Positions 38,593-48,463 of a stretch of 64,000 nucleotides of DNA are shown here, one piece after another (the first letter of the stretch is position 1; each line of letters begins with the position of its first letter). Source of the DNA: Bradyrhizobium sp. CIAT3101 (GTDB taxonomy: Bacteria; Pseudomonadota; Alphaproteobacteria; Rhizobiales; Xanthobacteraceae); the NCBI RefSeq assembly GCF_029714945.1, contig NZ_CP121634.1, positions 9,259,001 to 9,323,000 on the forward strand. The letters run 5' to 3'. Under the pieces are notes generated by a model, which saw nothing but the letters and a program-made list of their open reading frames with translations, was not told the origin of the DNA and did not search any database. A program made the translations under genes and the position numbers.

Positions 38593-38743
38593 GTTATATC
38601 TAGAGGTCAACGAGAAAATCCCACCCTTGAAAGCGCAGGGCCTGAGAACAATTTTGCCCGATGCCGGCCTTTTCCAGCATGGAACGACTATTGCCAGAGA
38701 ATGGCGGGTGACAGCGCCTGTCACCTCTTATATCCGGTGAGAC

Positions 38744-41536
38744 ATGGACAGCGTTGCGACCGAGCACAAGCCACAGATGGATGATCGCTTCGACACCGCG
38801 CGGATCACCGCGGCGGTCGATGCGCTTGCGGAAAAGCATCAGGGCCGCGAGGACGCGTTCCGCACCGCGACCGCGCAATTGCTCAAGGCCGAGCTGCTCG
38901 CCGCGCGCTCCGCAGCACAAGCGATCCTGCTGAAGGACCGCCACGGTCGTCGCTGCGCCGAGCGGCTGTGTCACGTGCAGGATGAGATCATCCGCATCCT
39001 CTATTCGGCCGCGACCCGTCATCTCTACCGCTCGCCAATCCCGAGCGGCGCGGAGCGCATGGCGGTGGTCGCGACCGGCGGCTACGGCCGCGGCCTGATG
39101 GCCCCCGAGTCCGACATCGATCTGCTGTTCATCCTGCCCTACAAGCAGACCGCCTGGGGCGAGCAGGTCGCCGAAGCCATTCTCTATTGCCTCTGGGACA
39201 TGGGGCTGAAGGTCGGCCATGCCACGCGCTCGGTCGATGAATCGATCCGGCAGGCGCGCGGCGACATGACCATCCGCACCGCGATCCTGGAGACGCGCTT
39301 CCTGACCGGCGACAAGCCGCTGTATGAGGAACTGGTCGCCCGCTTCGACAAGGAAGTGGTGCAGGGCACTGCTTCCGAATTCGTCACCGCAAAGCTCGCC
39401 GAGCGCGAGGAGCGGCATCGCCGCGGCGGCCAGTCGCGCTATCTGGTCGAGCCCAACGTCAAGGACGGCAAGGGCGCGCTGCGCGACCTGCACACGCTGT
39501 TCTGGATCGCGAAATACGTCTACCGCGTCCGCGACACCGACGAGCTGGTCGAGCGCGGCGTGTTCGACGCGCAGGAATACCGCAGCTTCCGCCGCTGCGC
39601 CGACTTCCTCTGGTCGGTGCGCTGCAATCTGCATTTCTATTCCGGTCGCGCCGAGGAGCGCCTGTCCTTCGATCTCCAGCGCGAGATCGCGATCCGGCTC
39701 GGCTACACCTCGCATCCCGGCATGCAGGACGTCGAGCGCTTCATGAAGCACTACTTCCTGGTCGCCAAGGAAGTCGGCAACCTCACCGCCATCCTCTGCG
39801 CCAAGCTCGAGGACCAGCAGGCGAAGCCCGCGCCGGTGCTGAGCCGGATGATGGCACGGCTGCGCCCCACGGCCGTGAAGCGGCGCGTGCCTGACAGCGA
39901 CGACTTCATCGTCGACAACAACCGCATCAACGTCGCCGCGCCCGACGTCTTCAAGCACGATCCGGTCAATCTGATTCGCATCTTCCGCCTGGCGCAGAAG
40001 AACAACCTCGCCTTCCATCCGGATGCGATGCGCGACGTGACGCGTTCGCTCGGCCTGATCAACGCGCAAATGCGCGAGAATCCCGAGGCCAACCGCCTCT
40101 TCATGGAGATCCTGACCTCCGACAACGCAGAGATCGTGCTTCGCCGGATGAACGAGACCGGCGTGCTCGGCCACTTCATCCGCGCCTTCGGCAAGATCGT
40201 CTCGATGATGCAGTTCAACATGTATCATCACTATACCGTCGACGAGCATCTGATCCGCTGCGTCGGCTTCCTCCAGGACATCGAGCGCGGCGGCTTCGAG
40301 GAGTTCACGCTCGCCAGCGACCTGATGCGCAAGATCCGGCCCGAGCATCGTTCGGTGATCTACATCACGACGCTGCTGCATGACATCGCCAAGGGACGGC
40401 CCGAAGATCATTCGATCGCAGGCGCCAAGGTCGCGCGCCGGCTCTGCCCGCGGCTCGGCTTCAGCGCAGCCGACACCGAGCTGGTGGCCTGGCTGATCGA
40501 GGAGCATCTGACGATGTCCACGGTCGCGCAGTCGCGCGATCTCTCCGACCGCAAGACCATCGAGAATTTCGCCGCCGTGGTGCAGTCGGTCGAGCAGATG
40601 AAGCTGCTCACGATCCTGACCACCGCCGACATCCGCGGCGTCGGCCCGGGCGTGTGGAACGGCTGGAAGGCGCAGCTGCTGCGGTCGCTCTACTACGAGA
40701 CCGAACCGGTGCTGACCGGCGGCTTCTCGGAGGTCGACCGGGGAAAACGCCTCACGGCGGCCTACGCCGAATTCCGCCATGCCTTCGCCGAATGGCCGGC
40801 GGACGAGCTCGACGCCTATGTCGGCCGGCACTATCCGGCCTATTGGCTCAAGGTCGAGCTGCCGCGCAAGATTCGCCATGCCCGCTTCGTGCGGTCGAGC
40901 GAACAGGCGGGCCACAAGCTCGCGATCAATGTCGGCTTCGACGAGGTGCGCGGCGTCACCGAGCTTACCATCTTCGCCGCCGACCATCCCTGGCTGCTGT
41001 CGATCATCGCGGGCGCCTGCGCGTCGGCCGGTGCCAACATCGTCGACGCCCAGATCTACACCACGACCGACGGCCGCGCGCTCGACACCATCTCGATCTC
41101 CCGGGAATACGACCGCGACGAGGACGAGGGCCGGCGCGCCACCCGCATCGGCGAGATGATCGAGGACGTGCTCGAAGGCAAGCTGCGCCTGCCCGAAGTG
41201 GTGGCGCGGCGCACCGTGCGCAGCAAGGCGCGGCCCTTCGTGATCGAGCCGGAAGTGACCATCAACAATCAATGGTCCGACCGCTACACCGTGATCGAGG
41301 TCTCCGGCCTCGACCGCCCCGGCCTGCTCTACGAGCTGACCACCGCGATCTCGAAGCTCAACCTCAACATCGCCTCGGCCCATGTCGCGACCTTCGGCGA
41401 GCGCGCCCGCGACGTGTTCTACGTCACCGACCTCTTGGGCGCCCAGATCAACGCCCCGACCCGCCAGGCCGCGATCAAGAGCGCGCTGACCCATGTGATG
41501 GCCGGCGACAAGGCGGTTGCGGCACCGGCGGCGTGA
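38744..41536 (+). CDS. glnD: Bifunctional [protein-PII] uridylyltransferase / uridylyl-removing enzyme
   Basis: A 930-residue GlnD that adds UMP to PII at low glutamine and removes it at high glutamine. Domains in order: nucleotidyltransferase with GGYGRG and SDIDLLFI (about 112-127), central helical domain, HD hydrolase with LLHDIAKGRPEDHS (about 543-556), and two ACT domains (about 740-815 and 848-920; LDRPGLLYELT in the second). All catalytic motifs are intact. Divergent from the sulfonate ABC operon. Confidence 0.97.
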   Translation: MDSVATEHKPQMDDRFDTARITAAVDALAEKHQGREDAFRTATAQLLKAELLAARSAAQAILLKDRHGRRCAERLCHVQDEIIRILYSAATRHLYRSPIPSGAERMAVVATGGYGRGLMAPESDIDLLFILPYKQTAWGEQVAEAILYCLWDMGLKVGHATRSVDESIRQARGDMTIRTAILETRFLTGDKPLYEELVARFDKEVVQGTASEFVTAKLAEREERHRRGGQSRYLVEPNVKDGKGALRDLHTLFWIAKYVYRVRDTDELVERGVFDAQEYRSFRRCADFLWSVRCNLHFYSGRAEERLSFDLQREIAIRLGYTSHPGMQDVERFMKHYFLVAKEVGNLTAILCAKLEDQQAKPAPVLSRMMARLRPTAVKRRVPDSDDFIVDNNRINVAAPDVFKHDPVNLIRIFRLAQKNNLAFHPDAMRDVTRSLGLINAQMRENPEANRLFMEILTSDNAEIVLRRMNETGVLGHFIRAFGKIVSMMQFNMYHHYTVDEHLIRCVGFLQDIERGGFEEFTLASDLMRKIRPEHRSVIYITTLLHDIAKGRPEDHSIAGAKVARRLCPRLGFSAADTELVAWLIEEHLTMSTVAQSRDLSDRKTIENFAAVVQSVEQMKLLTILTTADIRGVGPGVWNGWKAQLLRSLYYETEPVLTGGFSEVDRGKRLTAAYAEFRHAFAEWPADELDAYVGRHYPAYWLKVELPRKIRHARFVRSSEQAGHKLAINVGFDEVRGVTELTIFAADHPWLLSIIAGACASAGANIVDAQIYTTTDGRALDTISISREYDRDEDEGRRATRIGEMIEDVLEGKLRLPEVVARRTVRSKARPFVIEPEVTINNQWSDRYTVIEVSGLDRPGLLYELTTAISKLNLNIASAHVATFGERARDVFYVTDLLGAQINAPTRQAAIKSALTHVMAGDKAVAAPAA

Positions 41537-41544
41537 GCTGAGCC

Positions 41545-42075
41545 TCAGACCTCCACGCCCTCGTGCCGCAGCAGCCAGCGCTTGCGCTCGAGACCGCCGC
41601 CGTATTTCACCAGCGAACCATCCGCGCCGATCAACCTATGGCACGGCAGCACCACGCTGATCGGGTTCGAGCCGTTGGCGTGGCCGACGGCGCGAACGGC
41701 CTTTGGCATCTCGATCTTTGCGGCGAGTGCGCCATAGCTCATCGTGGTGCCTGCCGGGATTTTTGCCAGAGCGGACCAGACCTTTTGCTGGAACGGCGTG
41801 CCGGCGATGCGCCATTCGACGCGTAAGAGCTGACCGAGATCACCCTCGAAGTAGGCCGACAGCGCGGCCCTCATCCCGGTCGGCGCGGGCCGATCGACCA
41901 GATCCACTGCGCCGTGATGCAGGCGCAGGAGCTCGCGCATGCGGTGCTCGTAATCGTCCCAGTCGAGCGCGCGCAACGCGCCGTCGGCATCGGTGACGAG
42001 TAACGCGATTCCGATCGGCGTCGCCAGGCGATCGAGGCCGAAGCGTTGTGGAGTCCTGGTTGATCGAGCGGCCAT
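41545..42075 (-). CDS. ogt: Methylated-DNA--protein-cysteine S-methyltransferase
   Basis: A 176-residue alkyl-acceptor protein that repairs O6-alkylguanine in a suicide reaction. The acceptor Cys is in SVVLPCHRLIG; ANGSNPISVVLP and KYGGGLERKRWLL are standard flanks. The N-terminal domain is Ogt-like, without an Ada module. ATG 42075 is chosen; GTG 42099 would add eight residues and cannot be excluded. It converges on glnD with eight bases between stops. Confidence 0.93.
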   Translation of the reverse strand: MAARSTRTPQRFGLDRLATPIGIALLVTDADGALRALDWDDYEHRMRELLRLHHGAVDLVDRPAPTGMRAALSAYFEGDLGQLLRVEWRIAGTPFQQKVWSALAKIPAGTTMSYGALAAKIEMPKAVRAVGHANGSNPISVVLPCHRLIGADGSLVKYGGGLERKRWLLRHEGVEV

Positions 42076-42168
42076 TGCGACACCATTGCATCGAAACACG
42101 GCATCGCACTTTCCATGCCGGCCATGCTACCGTCCACCCGAAAGCTGACGCTTTTGGGGGAGCTCAAC

Positions 42169-42531
42169 TTGATTCTGATCGCCAATATCCTGGTGGCGCT
42201 GGTCGCCGCGCTGCACGCCTACTTCCTGATCCTGGAGATGTTCCTCTGGGACAAGCCGCAGGGCTTGAAGGTTTTCCGCAATACGCCCGAGAAGGCCGAG
42301 ATCACGAAAGTGCTGGCCGCCAATCAGGGGCTCTATAACGGCTTCCTCGTCGCCGGCCTGATCTGGGGGCTCGTCCACGGCAACCCGGCCTTCGCGTTCC
42401 AGATCAAGGTGTTCTTCCTGCTCTGCGTGATCGTGGCCGGCGCCTATGGCGCGGCGACCGTCAGCACGCGCATCCTGATCGTGCAGGCGCTGCCGGCGGC
42501 AATCGCACTGGTCGCTTTGTTCCTGGCCTGA
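42169..42531 (+). CDS. DUF1304 family membrane protein
   Basis: A 120-residue protein with four helices. Signatures: ILIANILVALVAALHAYFLI, MFLWDKP, and LAANQGLYNGFLVAGLIWGL. The start is TTG 42169-42171, preceded by GGGGGAG at six bases; this gives the usual family length and puts helix 1 at the N-terminus. Upstream ATGs at 42115 and 42124 would add an atypical tail. Function unknown. Divergent from ogt. Confidence 0.85.
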   Translation: MILIANILVALVAALHAYFLILEMFLWDKPQGLKVFRNTPEKAEITKVLAANQGLYNGFLVAGLIWGLVHGNPAFAFQIKVFFLLCVIVAGAYGAATVSTRILIVQALPAAIALVALFLA

Positions 42532-42695
42532 GACCATCGAACTTAAGGCTCCGGGCCTGAGACGCTACGGCGCAGCGCCGCGATCCTTGCGCGGCGCCTG
42601 CCCTTCCTCCACACTCTTCGGCAGCGATGGCGACCGTTGCAACCAGCGGGAAAAGACCGTCGACCGGAAAATTCCGTCAGGAGGAACAACCCAAC

Positions 42696-43922
42696 ATGAA
42701 GACTCGCAGAGCCTATCTAGCTACCACGGCGGCGCTCGCCTTCGCGTTCTCCGCCAACCAAGCTCTCGCCCAGAAGAAATACGACACTGGCGCGAGCGAC
42801 ACCGAGATCAAGATCGGCCAGACCGTGCCGTTCTCCGGCGCCTATTCCGTCTACGCCAATATCGGCAAGACGCAGGCCGCCTACTTCAAGATGATCAACG
42901 ATCAGGGCGGCATCAACGGCCGCAAGATCAACCTGATCCAGTATGACGACGCCTATTCGCCACCGAAGACCGTCGAGCAGGTTCGCAAGCTCGTCGAAGG
43001 CGACGAGGTGCTGTTCACCTTCCAGATCATCGGCACCGCCGCCAACGCCGCCGTGCAGAAATATCTCAACGGCAAGAAGGTGCCACAACTGCTCGCCTCG
43101 ACCGGCGCCGCACGATTCAACGATCCGCAGAACTATCCTTGGACCATTGCCTACAATCCGAACTACATCTCCGAGGGGCGCATCTACGCGAAATACATTC
43201 TCAAGGAGCATCCCAACGCCAAAATCGGCGTGCTCTACCAGAACGACGACATGGGCCGCGACTATCTCGCGGGGCTCAAGAGCGGCCTCGGCGACAAGGC
43301 GGCCAGCATGATTATCGGCGAGGTCTCCTACGAGGTCACCGATCCCACCGTGGATTCGCAGGTGGTCAAGCTGAAGTCGATGGGCGCTGATCTCTTCTAC
43401 GATGCCTCGACACCGAAGTTCGCGGCGCAGGCCATCAAGAAGGTCGCGGAGCTTGGCTGGAACCCGGTGCACATCCTCGACATCAACGCGAGCCCGATCT
43501 CGGCGACGCTGAAGCCGGCCGGCCTCGACATCTCCAAGGGCATCATCTCGACGCAATACGGCAAGGAGCCCGGCGATCCCCAGTGGAAGGACGATCCCGG
43601 CGTGAAGGACTTCTTCGCCTTCATGGACAAGTATTTCCCGGAAGGGGACAAGCTCAACACCGTCAACACCTACGCCTATTCGGTGGCGGAGCTGCTGACG
43701 CAGGTGCTGAAACAATGCGGCGACGACTTGTCACGCGAGAACGTGATGAAGCAGGTCGCCAACATCAAGGACTTCACTCCGAGCTTCGCGCTGCCCGGCA
43801 TCAAGATCAACACCGGGCCGAACGACTACCGTGTCAACAAGCAGATGCAGATGATGAAGTTCAACGGCGAACGCTGGGAGCTGTTCGGACCGATCATCGA
43901 GGATTCCGGCCCGGCGGGTTAG
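42696..43922 (+). CDS. Periplasmic ligand-binding protein, branched-chain amino acid (LivK) type, copy 1
   Basis: A 408-residue type I binding protein. The signal peptide ends in NQALA. The mature part starts with a conserved block (SDTEIKIGQTVPFSG) and contains YFKMINDQGGINGRKINLIQ and a YDDAYSPPKTVEQVR motif. It is closely similar along its full length to the protein encoded at 44186. No permease or ATPase gene is adjacent. Members of this group bind branched-chain amino acids, amides, urea or aromatic acids; the ligand is unknown. AGGAGG precedes ATG 42696. Confidence 0.92.
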   Translation: MKTRRAYLATTAALAFAFSANQALAQKKYDTGASDTEIKIGQTVPFSGAYSVYANIGKTQAAYFKMINDQGGINGRKINLIQYDDAYSPPKTVEQVRKLVEGDEVLFTFQIIGTAANAAVQKYLNGKKVPQLLASTGAARFNDPQNYPWTIAYNPNYISEGRIYAKYILKEHPNAKIGVLYQNDDMGRDYLAGLKSGLGDKAASMIIGEVSYEVTDPTVDSQVVKLKSMGADLFYDASTPKFAAQAIKKVAELGWNPVHILDINASPISATLKPAGLDISKGIISTQYGKEPGDPQWKDDPGVKDFFAFMDKYFPEGDKLNTVNTYAYSVAELLTQVLKQCGDDLSRENVMKQVANIKDFTPSFALPGIKINTGPNDYRVNKQMQMMKFNGERWELFGPIIEDSGPAG

Positions 43923-43930
43923 GTCGATCT

Positions 43931-44045
43931 TGTAGGGTGGGTTAGACCTGCGGCTGCGCGAAGCGCAGTCGCGGGGCGCAACCCACCTCTTCTGCGTCCG
44001 CGAAGATAAACAGTGGTGGGTTACGCTTCGCTAACCCACCCTGCG
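43931..44045. repeat. Intergenic palindrome pair, family B
   Basis: TGTAGGGTGGGTTAG at the left and GGTGGGTTACGCTTCGCTAA followed by CCCACC at the right form inverted arms; the middle carries a second palindrome, CTGCGCGAAGCGCAG. It separates the two paralogous binding-protein genes. Confidence 0.8.
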
Positions 44046-44185
44046 AACCAATGCCCCCTACGAACGACCAGCGCGCCCCGCCTTGCGTTGCAGCAACCAC
44101 TCCTCCACACTCGCCCTCAGCGATGGCACCGGACGCGTCGTGCGCCCGGTAGACCATCTGCAATAACAGACTGAGGAAATTGCGA

Positions 44186-45412
44186 ATGAGGAATGGAATT
44201 CTGCATCTGGCCACGGCAACGGCGCTGACCCTGGCGCTGTCGGTCTCTGCGGCCAATGCCCAGAAGAAATATGATCCGGGCGCCAGCGACACCGAAATCA
44301 AGATCGGACAGACCATGCCGTTCTCGGGACCGGCGTCGGCCTATTCGTCGATCGGCAAGACCCAGGCCGCCTATTTCAAGATGATCAACGACCAGGGCGG
44401 CATCAATGGCCGCAAGATCAATCTGATCCAGTATGACGACGCCTATTCGCCGCCGAAAGCCGTGGAGCAGATCCGCAAGCTCGTCGAGAGCGACGAGGTG
44501 CTGCTGACCTTCCAGATCATCGGCACGCCCGTGAACGCCGCCGTGCAGAAATATCTCAACTCCAAGAAGGTGCCGCAGCTGTTCGCGGCGACCGGTGCCT
44601 CGCGGTTCACCGATCCGAAGAACTTCCCGTGGACCATGGGCTTCAATCCCAACTACTTCGTCGAGGGCCGCATCTACGGCCAGTACATTCTGAAGGAGCA
44701 TCCGAACGCCAAGATCGGCGTGCTCTATCAGAACGACGACCTCGGCAAGGATTATCTGAACGGCCTCAAGGCCGGTCTCGGCGACAAGGCCGCCAAGATG
44801 ATCGTGACCGAAGCCTCTTACGAGGTCTCCGATCCCACCGTCGATTCGCAGATCCTCAAGATCAAGGACGCCGGCACCGATCTGTTCTTCAGTGCGACGA
44901 CGCCGAAGCAGGCCGCTCAAGCGATCAAGAAGATCGCCGAGTTGGACTGGCATCCGGTGCAGATCGTCGACATCAATGCGACGTCGGTCGGCGCGGTGCT
45001 GAAGCCCGCAGGCTTCGAGGCCGCCAAGGGCCTGATCAGCGTGAACTACGGCAAGGAACCGCTTGATCCGACCTGGAAGGACGACGCCGGCCTGAAGAAG
45101 TATTTCGACTTCATGGCCAAGTACTATCCGGACGGCGACAAGGACTCGAACTTCAACACCTATGGCTACAGCACGGCGCAGATGCTGGCGCATGTGCTGA
45201 AGCAGTGCGGCGACGATCTCACCCGCGAGAATGTCATGAAGCAGGCCACTTCGCTGAAGGACTTTGCGACCGACACCGCGCTGCCCGGCATCAAGGCCAA
45301 TACCTCGCCGACCGACTATCGCGTCAACAAGCAGCTTCAGATGATGAAGTTCAACGGCGAACGCTGGGAGCTGTTCGGCCCGATCCTGGAAGACGCAGGT
45401 CCGGCGGGTTAA
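44186..45412 (+). CDS. Periplasmic ligand-binding protein, branched-chain amino acid type, copy 2
   Basis: A 408-residue paralogue of the protein at 42696. The signal peptide ends in SAANA. Long stretches are shared (for example YFKMINDQGGINGRKINLIQ and QNDDLGKDYLNGLKAGLGDK against QNDDMGRDYLAGLKSGLGDK). Differences cluster around MPFSGPASAYSS, AATGASRF and the C-lobe near SVGAVLKPAGFEAAKG, which may alter ligand choice. GAGGAA eight bases before ATG 44186 supports the start. It too lacks an adjacent transporter. Confidence 0.92.
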   Translation: MRNGILHLATATALTLALSVSAANAQKKYDPGASDTEIKIGQTMPFSGPASAYSSIGKTQAAYFKMINDQGGINGRKINLIQYDDAYSPPKAVEQIRKLVESDEVLLTFQIIGTPVNAAVQKYLNSKKVPQLFAATGASRFTDPKNFPWTMGFNPNYFVEGRIYGQYILKEHPNAKIGVLYQNDDLGKDYLNGLKAGLGDKAAKMIVTEASYEVSDPTVDSQILKIKDAGTDLFFSATTPKQAAQAIKKIAELDWHPVQIVDINATSVGAVLKPAGFEAAKGLISVNYGKEPLDPTWKDDAGLKKYFDFMAKYYPDGDKDSNFNTYGYSTAQMLAHVLKQCGDDLTRENVMKQATSLKDFATDTALPGIKANTSPTDYRVNKQLQMMKFNGERWELFGPILEDAGPAG

Positions 45413-45480
45413 CCACCGGGCTCTGAAATCCAATCGGCGGCCTCCGGGCCGCCGTCACCCCGCGCAACGGCACAGCCGTG

Positions 45481-45585
45481 GTCGCTGGAGGTGGCCGCTC
45501 CTTCAGCGGCCCTCGTAGGGCGACGGCCCCACTGGTGGCCGTACATCCTTCGAGGCTCGCAAGAGCTCGCACCTCAGGATGACGG
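45481..45585. repeat. Intergenic palindrome, family C (GAGGTGGCC...CACCTCAGGATGACGG)
   Basis: GGAGGTGGCCGCTCC opens the element, with internal stems (GGCCGCTCCTTCAGCGGCC; GAGGCTCGC/GAGCTCGC), and CACCTCAGGATGACGG closes it. The left end has diverged from the CCTGAGGTG seen in the copies at 52006 and 55093. It lies between the second binding-protein gene and the DUF1330 gene. Confidence 0.7.
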
Positions 45586-45608
45586 GGAGAGAGGCGCCTC
45601 AGCGACGG

Positions 45609-46034
45609 TTACTCGGGTATCTCTCCAAAATTCTTCCCCACCGGCAGCACCGCGTGCCGGATCAGGCGCGAATCCTCAACTCCCGCCTGCCGATGCTTCA
45701 CCGCTTCGCGATAGACGGGGTCGCGGATCATCTCGACGAAGGCCGAGACGCTTGGGTATTCGGCGATGAAGCAATGGTCCCAGCGCTCCTCTTGCGGACC
45801 GATCAGCATCAGCTCGAACCTGCCTTGCCAGACGATGCGGCCGCCGAGGCGTTCGAACACCGGGCCGCTTTCGCGACCATAGGCCGCATAGGCCTCCGCT
45901 CCGGAAGCTTTGCGTCCGTCGGGATACGCCGCCTCTTTGCGCAAGCGCACCAGGTTGAGCATGTGGATCGGGCCGGGACGGTCGTTGTCCCGGAATTGCG
46001 CGAAGATCTCCTTGGTCGGATCGATGTGGCCCAT
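45609..46034 (-). CDS. DUF1330 family protein
   Basis: A 141-residue protein of the dimeric alpha/beta-barrel class. GPIHMLNLVRLRKEAAYPDG, ESGPVFERLGGRIVWQG and EYPSVSAFVEMIRDPVYREA are the DUF1330 signatures. No catalytic activity is established for the family. It stands alone, convergent with the binding-protein gene and divergent from the PBP1A gene. Confidence 0.88.
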   Translation of the reverse strand: MGHIDPTKEIFAQFRDNDRPGPIHMLNLVRLRKEAAYPDGRKASGAEAYAAYGRESGPVFERLGGRIVWQGRFELMLIGPQEERWDHCFIAEYPSVSAFVEMIRDPVYREAVKHRQAGVEDSRLIRHAVLPVGKNFGEIPE

Positions 46035-46203
46035 GCGTGGGGTTCCTTCTTCTTTATAGCGACAATCCTAGCTCCGGCGCCCCGCGAGCGGAACTGTGGC
46101 CGGCGAATGCCGCACCTCCTAATCACGCGTTAACGTCGGGGTAACCGGGCCTTAAACCCGGACCGCTAGCGTGCGGCGGGCGGGATGACTGGGCGTTTCA
46201 AGT

Positions 46204-48435
46204 ATGGGGTCGGGAAAGAAAAAGAGTGGGCGGAAGGAGCCGCTGTTCGGCTTGCCCGCGGCGCTCGCCGATCTGCGCCTGACGGCGGCCGATCGCATTC
46301 CCGGTGGCGGCGACGACAAGCCGAAGAAATCCGCCGGCAAGCGCAAGGCCGAACCATCCGACGACGACGAGCCGCCGCGCGAACGCAAGGCGCAGCCCAA
46401 AAGCAGTGGTGCCAAGCGCCGGTCGAAATCATCGTTCAGCGCCGGCCTCGGCCGCCTCGTCTATTGGGGCGCCGTGCTGAGCCTGTGGGGCGTGATCGCC
46501 GTGATTGGCGTCGTGATCTGGGTTGGCGCCCATCTGCCGCCGATCCAGTCGCTGGAGATTCCAAAGCGCCCGCCGACGATTCAGATCGTCGGCATAGACG
46601 GCAGCCTGCTGGCGCAGCGCGGCGAGATGGCCGGCGCCAATGTCGCGCTGAAGGACCTGCCGCCCTATCTGCCAAAGGCCTTCATCGCGATCGAAGACCG
46701 CCGTTTCTATTCGCATTTCGGCATCGACCCCGTCGGCATCCTGCGGGCGCTCGTCACCAACGTGCTCCATCGCGGCGTGTCGCAGGGCGGCTCGACGCTG
46801 ACGCAGCAGCTCGCCAAAAACCTGTTCCTGACCCAGGAACGCACCATGGCGCGCAAGCTGCAGGAGGCGGAGCTCGCGATCTGGCTGGAGCGCAAGCACT
46901 CCAAGAACGAGATTCTGGAGCTCTATCTCAACCGCGTCTATTTCGGCTCCGGCGCCTACGGCGTTGAAGCCGCCGCGCAGAAATATTTCGGCAAGCCGGC
47001 CAGGAATGTGACCATCGCCGAAGCCGCGATGCTGGCGGGCCTGGTCAAATCGCCCTCGCGGCTGGCGCCGAACCGCAATCCGGAAGGCGCGGAAGCGCGC
47101 GCGCAGATCGTGCTTGCGGCGATGGCGGACGCCAAGTTCATCACCGACGCGCAGGCCCAGGCTTCGATCGGCCATCCCTCCTACAATGTGAAGCCGGTCG
47201 GCGCCGGCACCGTGAACTACGTCGCCGATTGGATCGGCGAGGTGCTGGACGACCTCGTCGGCCAGATCGATGACAGCATCAAGGTCGAGACCACGATCGA
47301 TCCGAAACTCCAGGCCGTGGCGGAGGCCGCAATCATCGACGAGCTCGCGGCCAAGAGCGTGAAGTTCAATGTCAGCCAGGGCGCGCTGGTGGCGATGACA
47401 CCCGACGGCGCCGTGCGCGCCATGGTCGGCGGCCGGAACTATTCCGAGAGCCAGTACAACCGCGCGGTCACTGCAAAACGCCAGCCGGGCTCCTCGTTCA
47501 AGCCGTTCGTCTATCTGACCGCGATGGAACAGGGCCTGACGCCCGATACCGTCCGCCAGGACGCACCGATCGAGGTCAAGGGCTGGAAGCCCGAGAACTA
47601 CACCCATGAATATTTCGGCGCGGTGACGCTGACGCAGGCGCTGGCGATGTCGCTCAACACCGTCGCCATCCGCCTCGGCCTCGAGGTCGGGCCGAAGAAC
47701 GTGGTGCGCACCGCGCACCGGCTCGGCATCTCCTCGAAACTCGAGCCCAACGCCTCGATCGCGCTCGGCACCTCGGAAGTCTCGGTCGTCGAGCTGGTCG
47801 GCGCCTATGCGCCGTTCGCCAATGGCGGCTTCGCGGCCACGCCGCATGTGGTGACGCGGATCAGGACGCTCGACGGCAAGCTGCTCTACATGCGGCAGCC
47901 CGACGAGCATAACCAGGTGATCGAGCCGCGCTATGTCGGCATGATGAACACGATGATGAAGGAGACGCTGATCTCCGGCACCGCGAAGAAGGCCGAGATC
48001 CCAGGCTGGCAGGCGGCCGGCAAGACCGGCACCAGCCAGGATTACCGCGACGCCTGGTTCATCGGCTACACGTCGAACCTCGTCACCGGCGTCTGGCTCG
48101 GCAACGACGACAACTCGCCGACCAAGAAGGCGACCGGCGGCGGCCTGCCGGTGGAGGTCTGGACCCGCTTCATGCGCGCCGCGCACGAAGGCGTCCAGGT
48201 GGCGGCCCTCCCCAACTCGCCAGGCAATTGGGGACCGGCGAACCTCGTGCAGATCTCATCGCAGGTGTCACCGCCGACACAGGCGGCAGCGCCAGCATCT
48301 GCACCAGCGCCGGTTAGTAATGGCGGCTATCGCGCGCCACCGCCGCCGACCCGCACCAATGTCAACGCGCGGCCGGAAGCCGCCGCAGGACTTGATGGCT
48401 GGCTGATGGACCGGCTGTTCGGCGGGAATCGGTAG
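46204..48435 (+). CDS. Class A penicillin-binding protein (PBP1A type)
   Basis: A 743-residue bifunctional peptidoglycan synthase. A basic cytosolic tail (1-75) and one membrane helix (about 80-105) precede the GT51 transglycosylase (catalytic Glu near 164 in AIEDRRFYSHFG; GGSTLTQQLAKNLFL). The transpeptidase has S-S-F-K (Ser430), S-L-N and K-T-G-T-S, followed by a Pro/Ala-rich tail. With mtgA, the amidase and the beta-lactamase, it is one of several wall genes in the window. It could equally be named mrcA or pbpC-like, so I leave the symbol empty. Confidence 0.94.
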   Translation: MGSGKKKSGRKEPLFGLPAALADLRLTAADRIPGGGDDKPKKSAGKRKAEPSDDDEPPRERKAQPKSSGAKRRSKSSFSAGLGRLVYWGAVLSLWGVIAVIGVVIWVGAHLPPIQSLEIPKRPPTIQIVGIDGSLLAQRGEMAGANVALKDLPPYLPKAFIAIEDRRFYSHFGIDPVGILRALVTNVLHRGVSQGGSTLTQQLAKNLFLTQERTMARKLQEAELAIWLERKHSKNEILELYLNRVYFGSGAYGVEAAAQKYFGKPARNVTIAEAAMLAGLVKSPSRLAPNRNPEGAEARAQIVLAAMADAKFITDAQAQASIGHPSYNVKPVGAGTVNYVADWIGEVLDDLVGQIDDSIKVETTIDPKLQAVAEAAIIDELAAKSVKFNVSQGALVAMTPDGAVRAMVGGRNYSESQYNRAVTAKRQPGSSFKPFVYLTAMEQGLTPDTVRQDAPIEVKGWKPENYTHEYFGAVTLTQALAMSLNTVAIRLGLEVGPKNVVRTAHRLGISSKLEPNASIALGTSEVSVVELVGAYAPFANGGFAATPHVVTRIRTLDGKLLYMRQPDEHNQVIEPRYVGMMNTMMKETLISGTAKKAEIPGWQAAGKTGTSQDYRDAWFIGYTSNLVTGVWLGNDDNSPTKKATGGGLPVEVWTRFMRAAHEGVQVAALPNSPGNWGPANLVQISSQVSPPTQAAAPASAPAPVSNGGYRAPPPPTRTNVNARPEAAAGLDGWLMDRLFGGNR

Positions 48436-48463
48436 GCCTCAAAACCAAAACGCGAAAACAACC

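Noticed and set aside
38600-41494. A 964-residue open frame antisense to glnD
   Set aside because: It mirrors glnD over almost its whole length and shows no recognisable motif; glnD has every expected domain.
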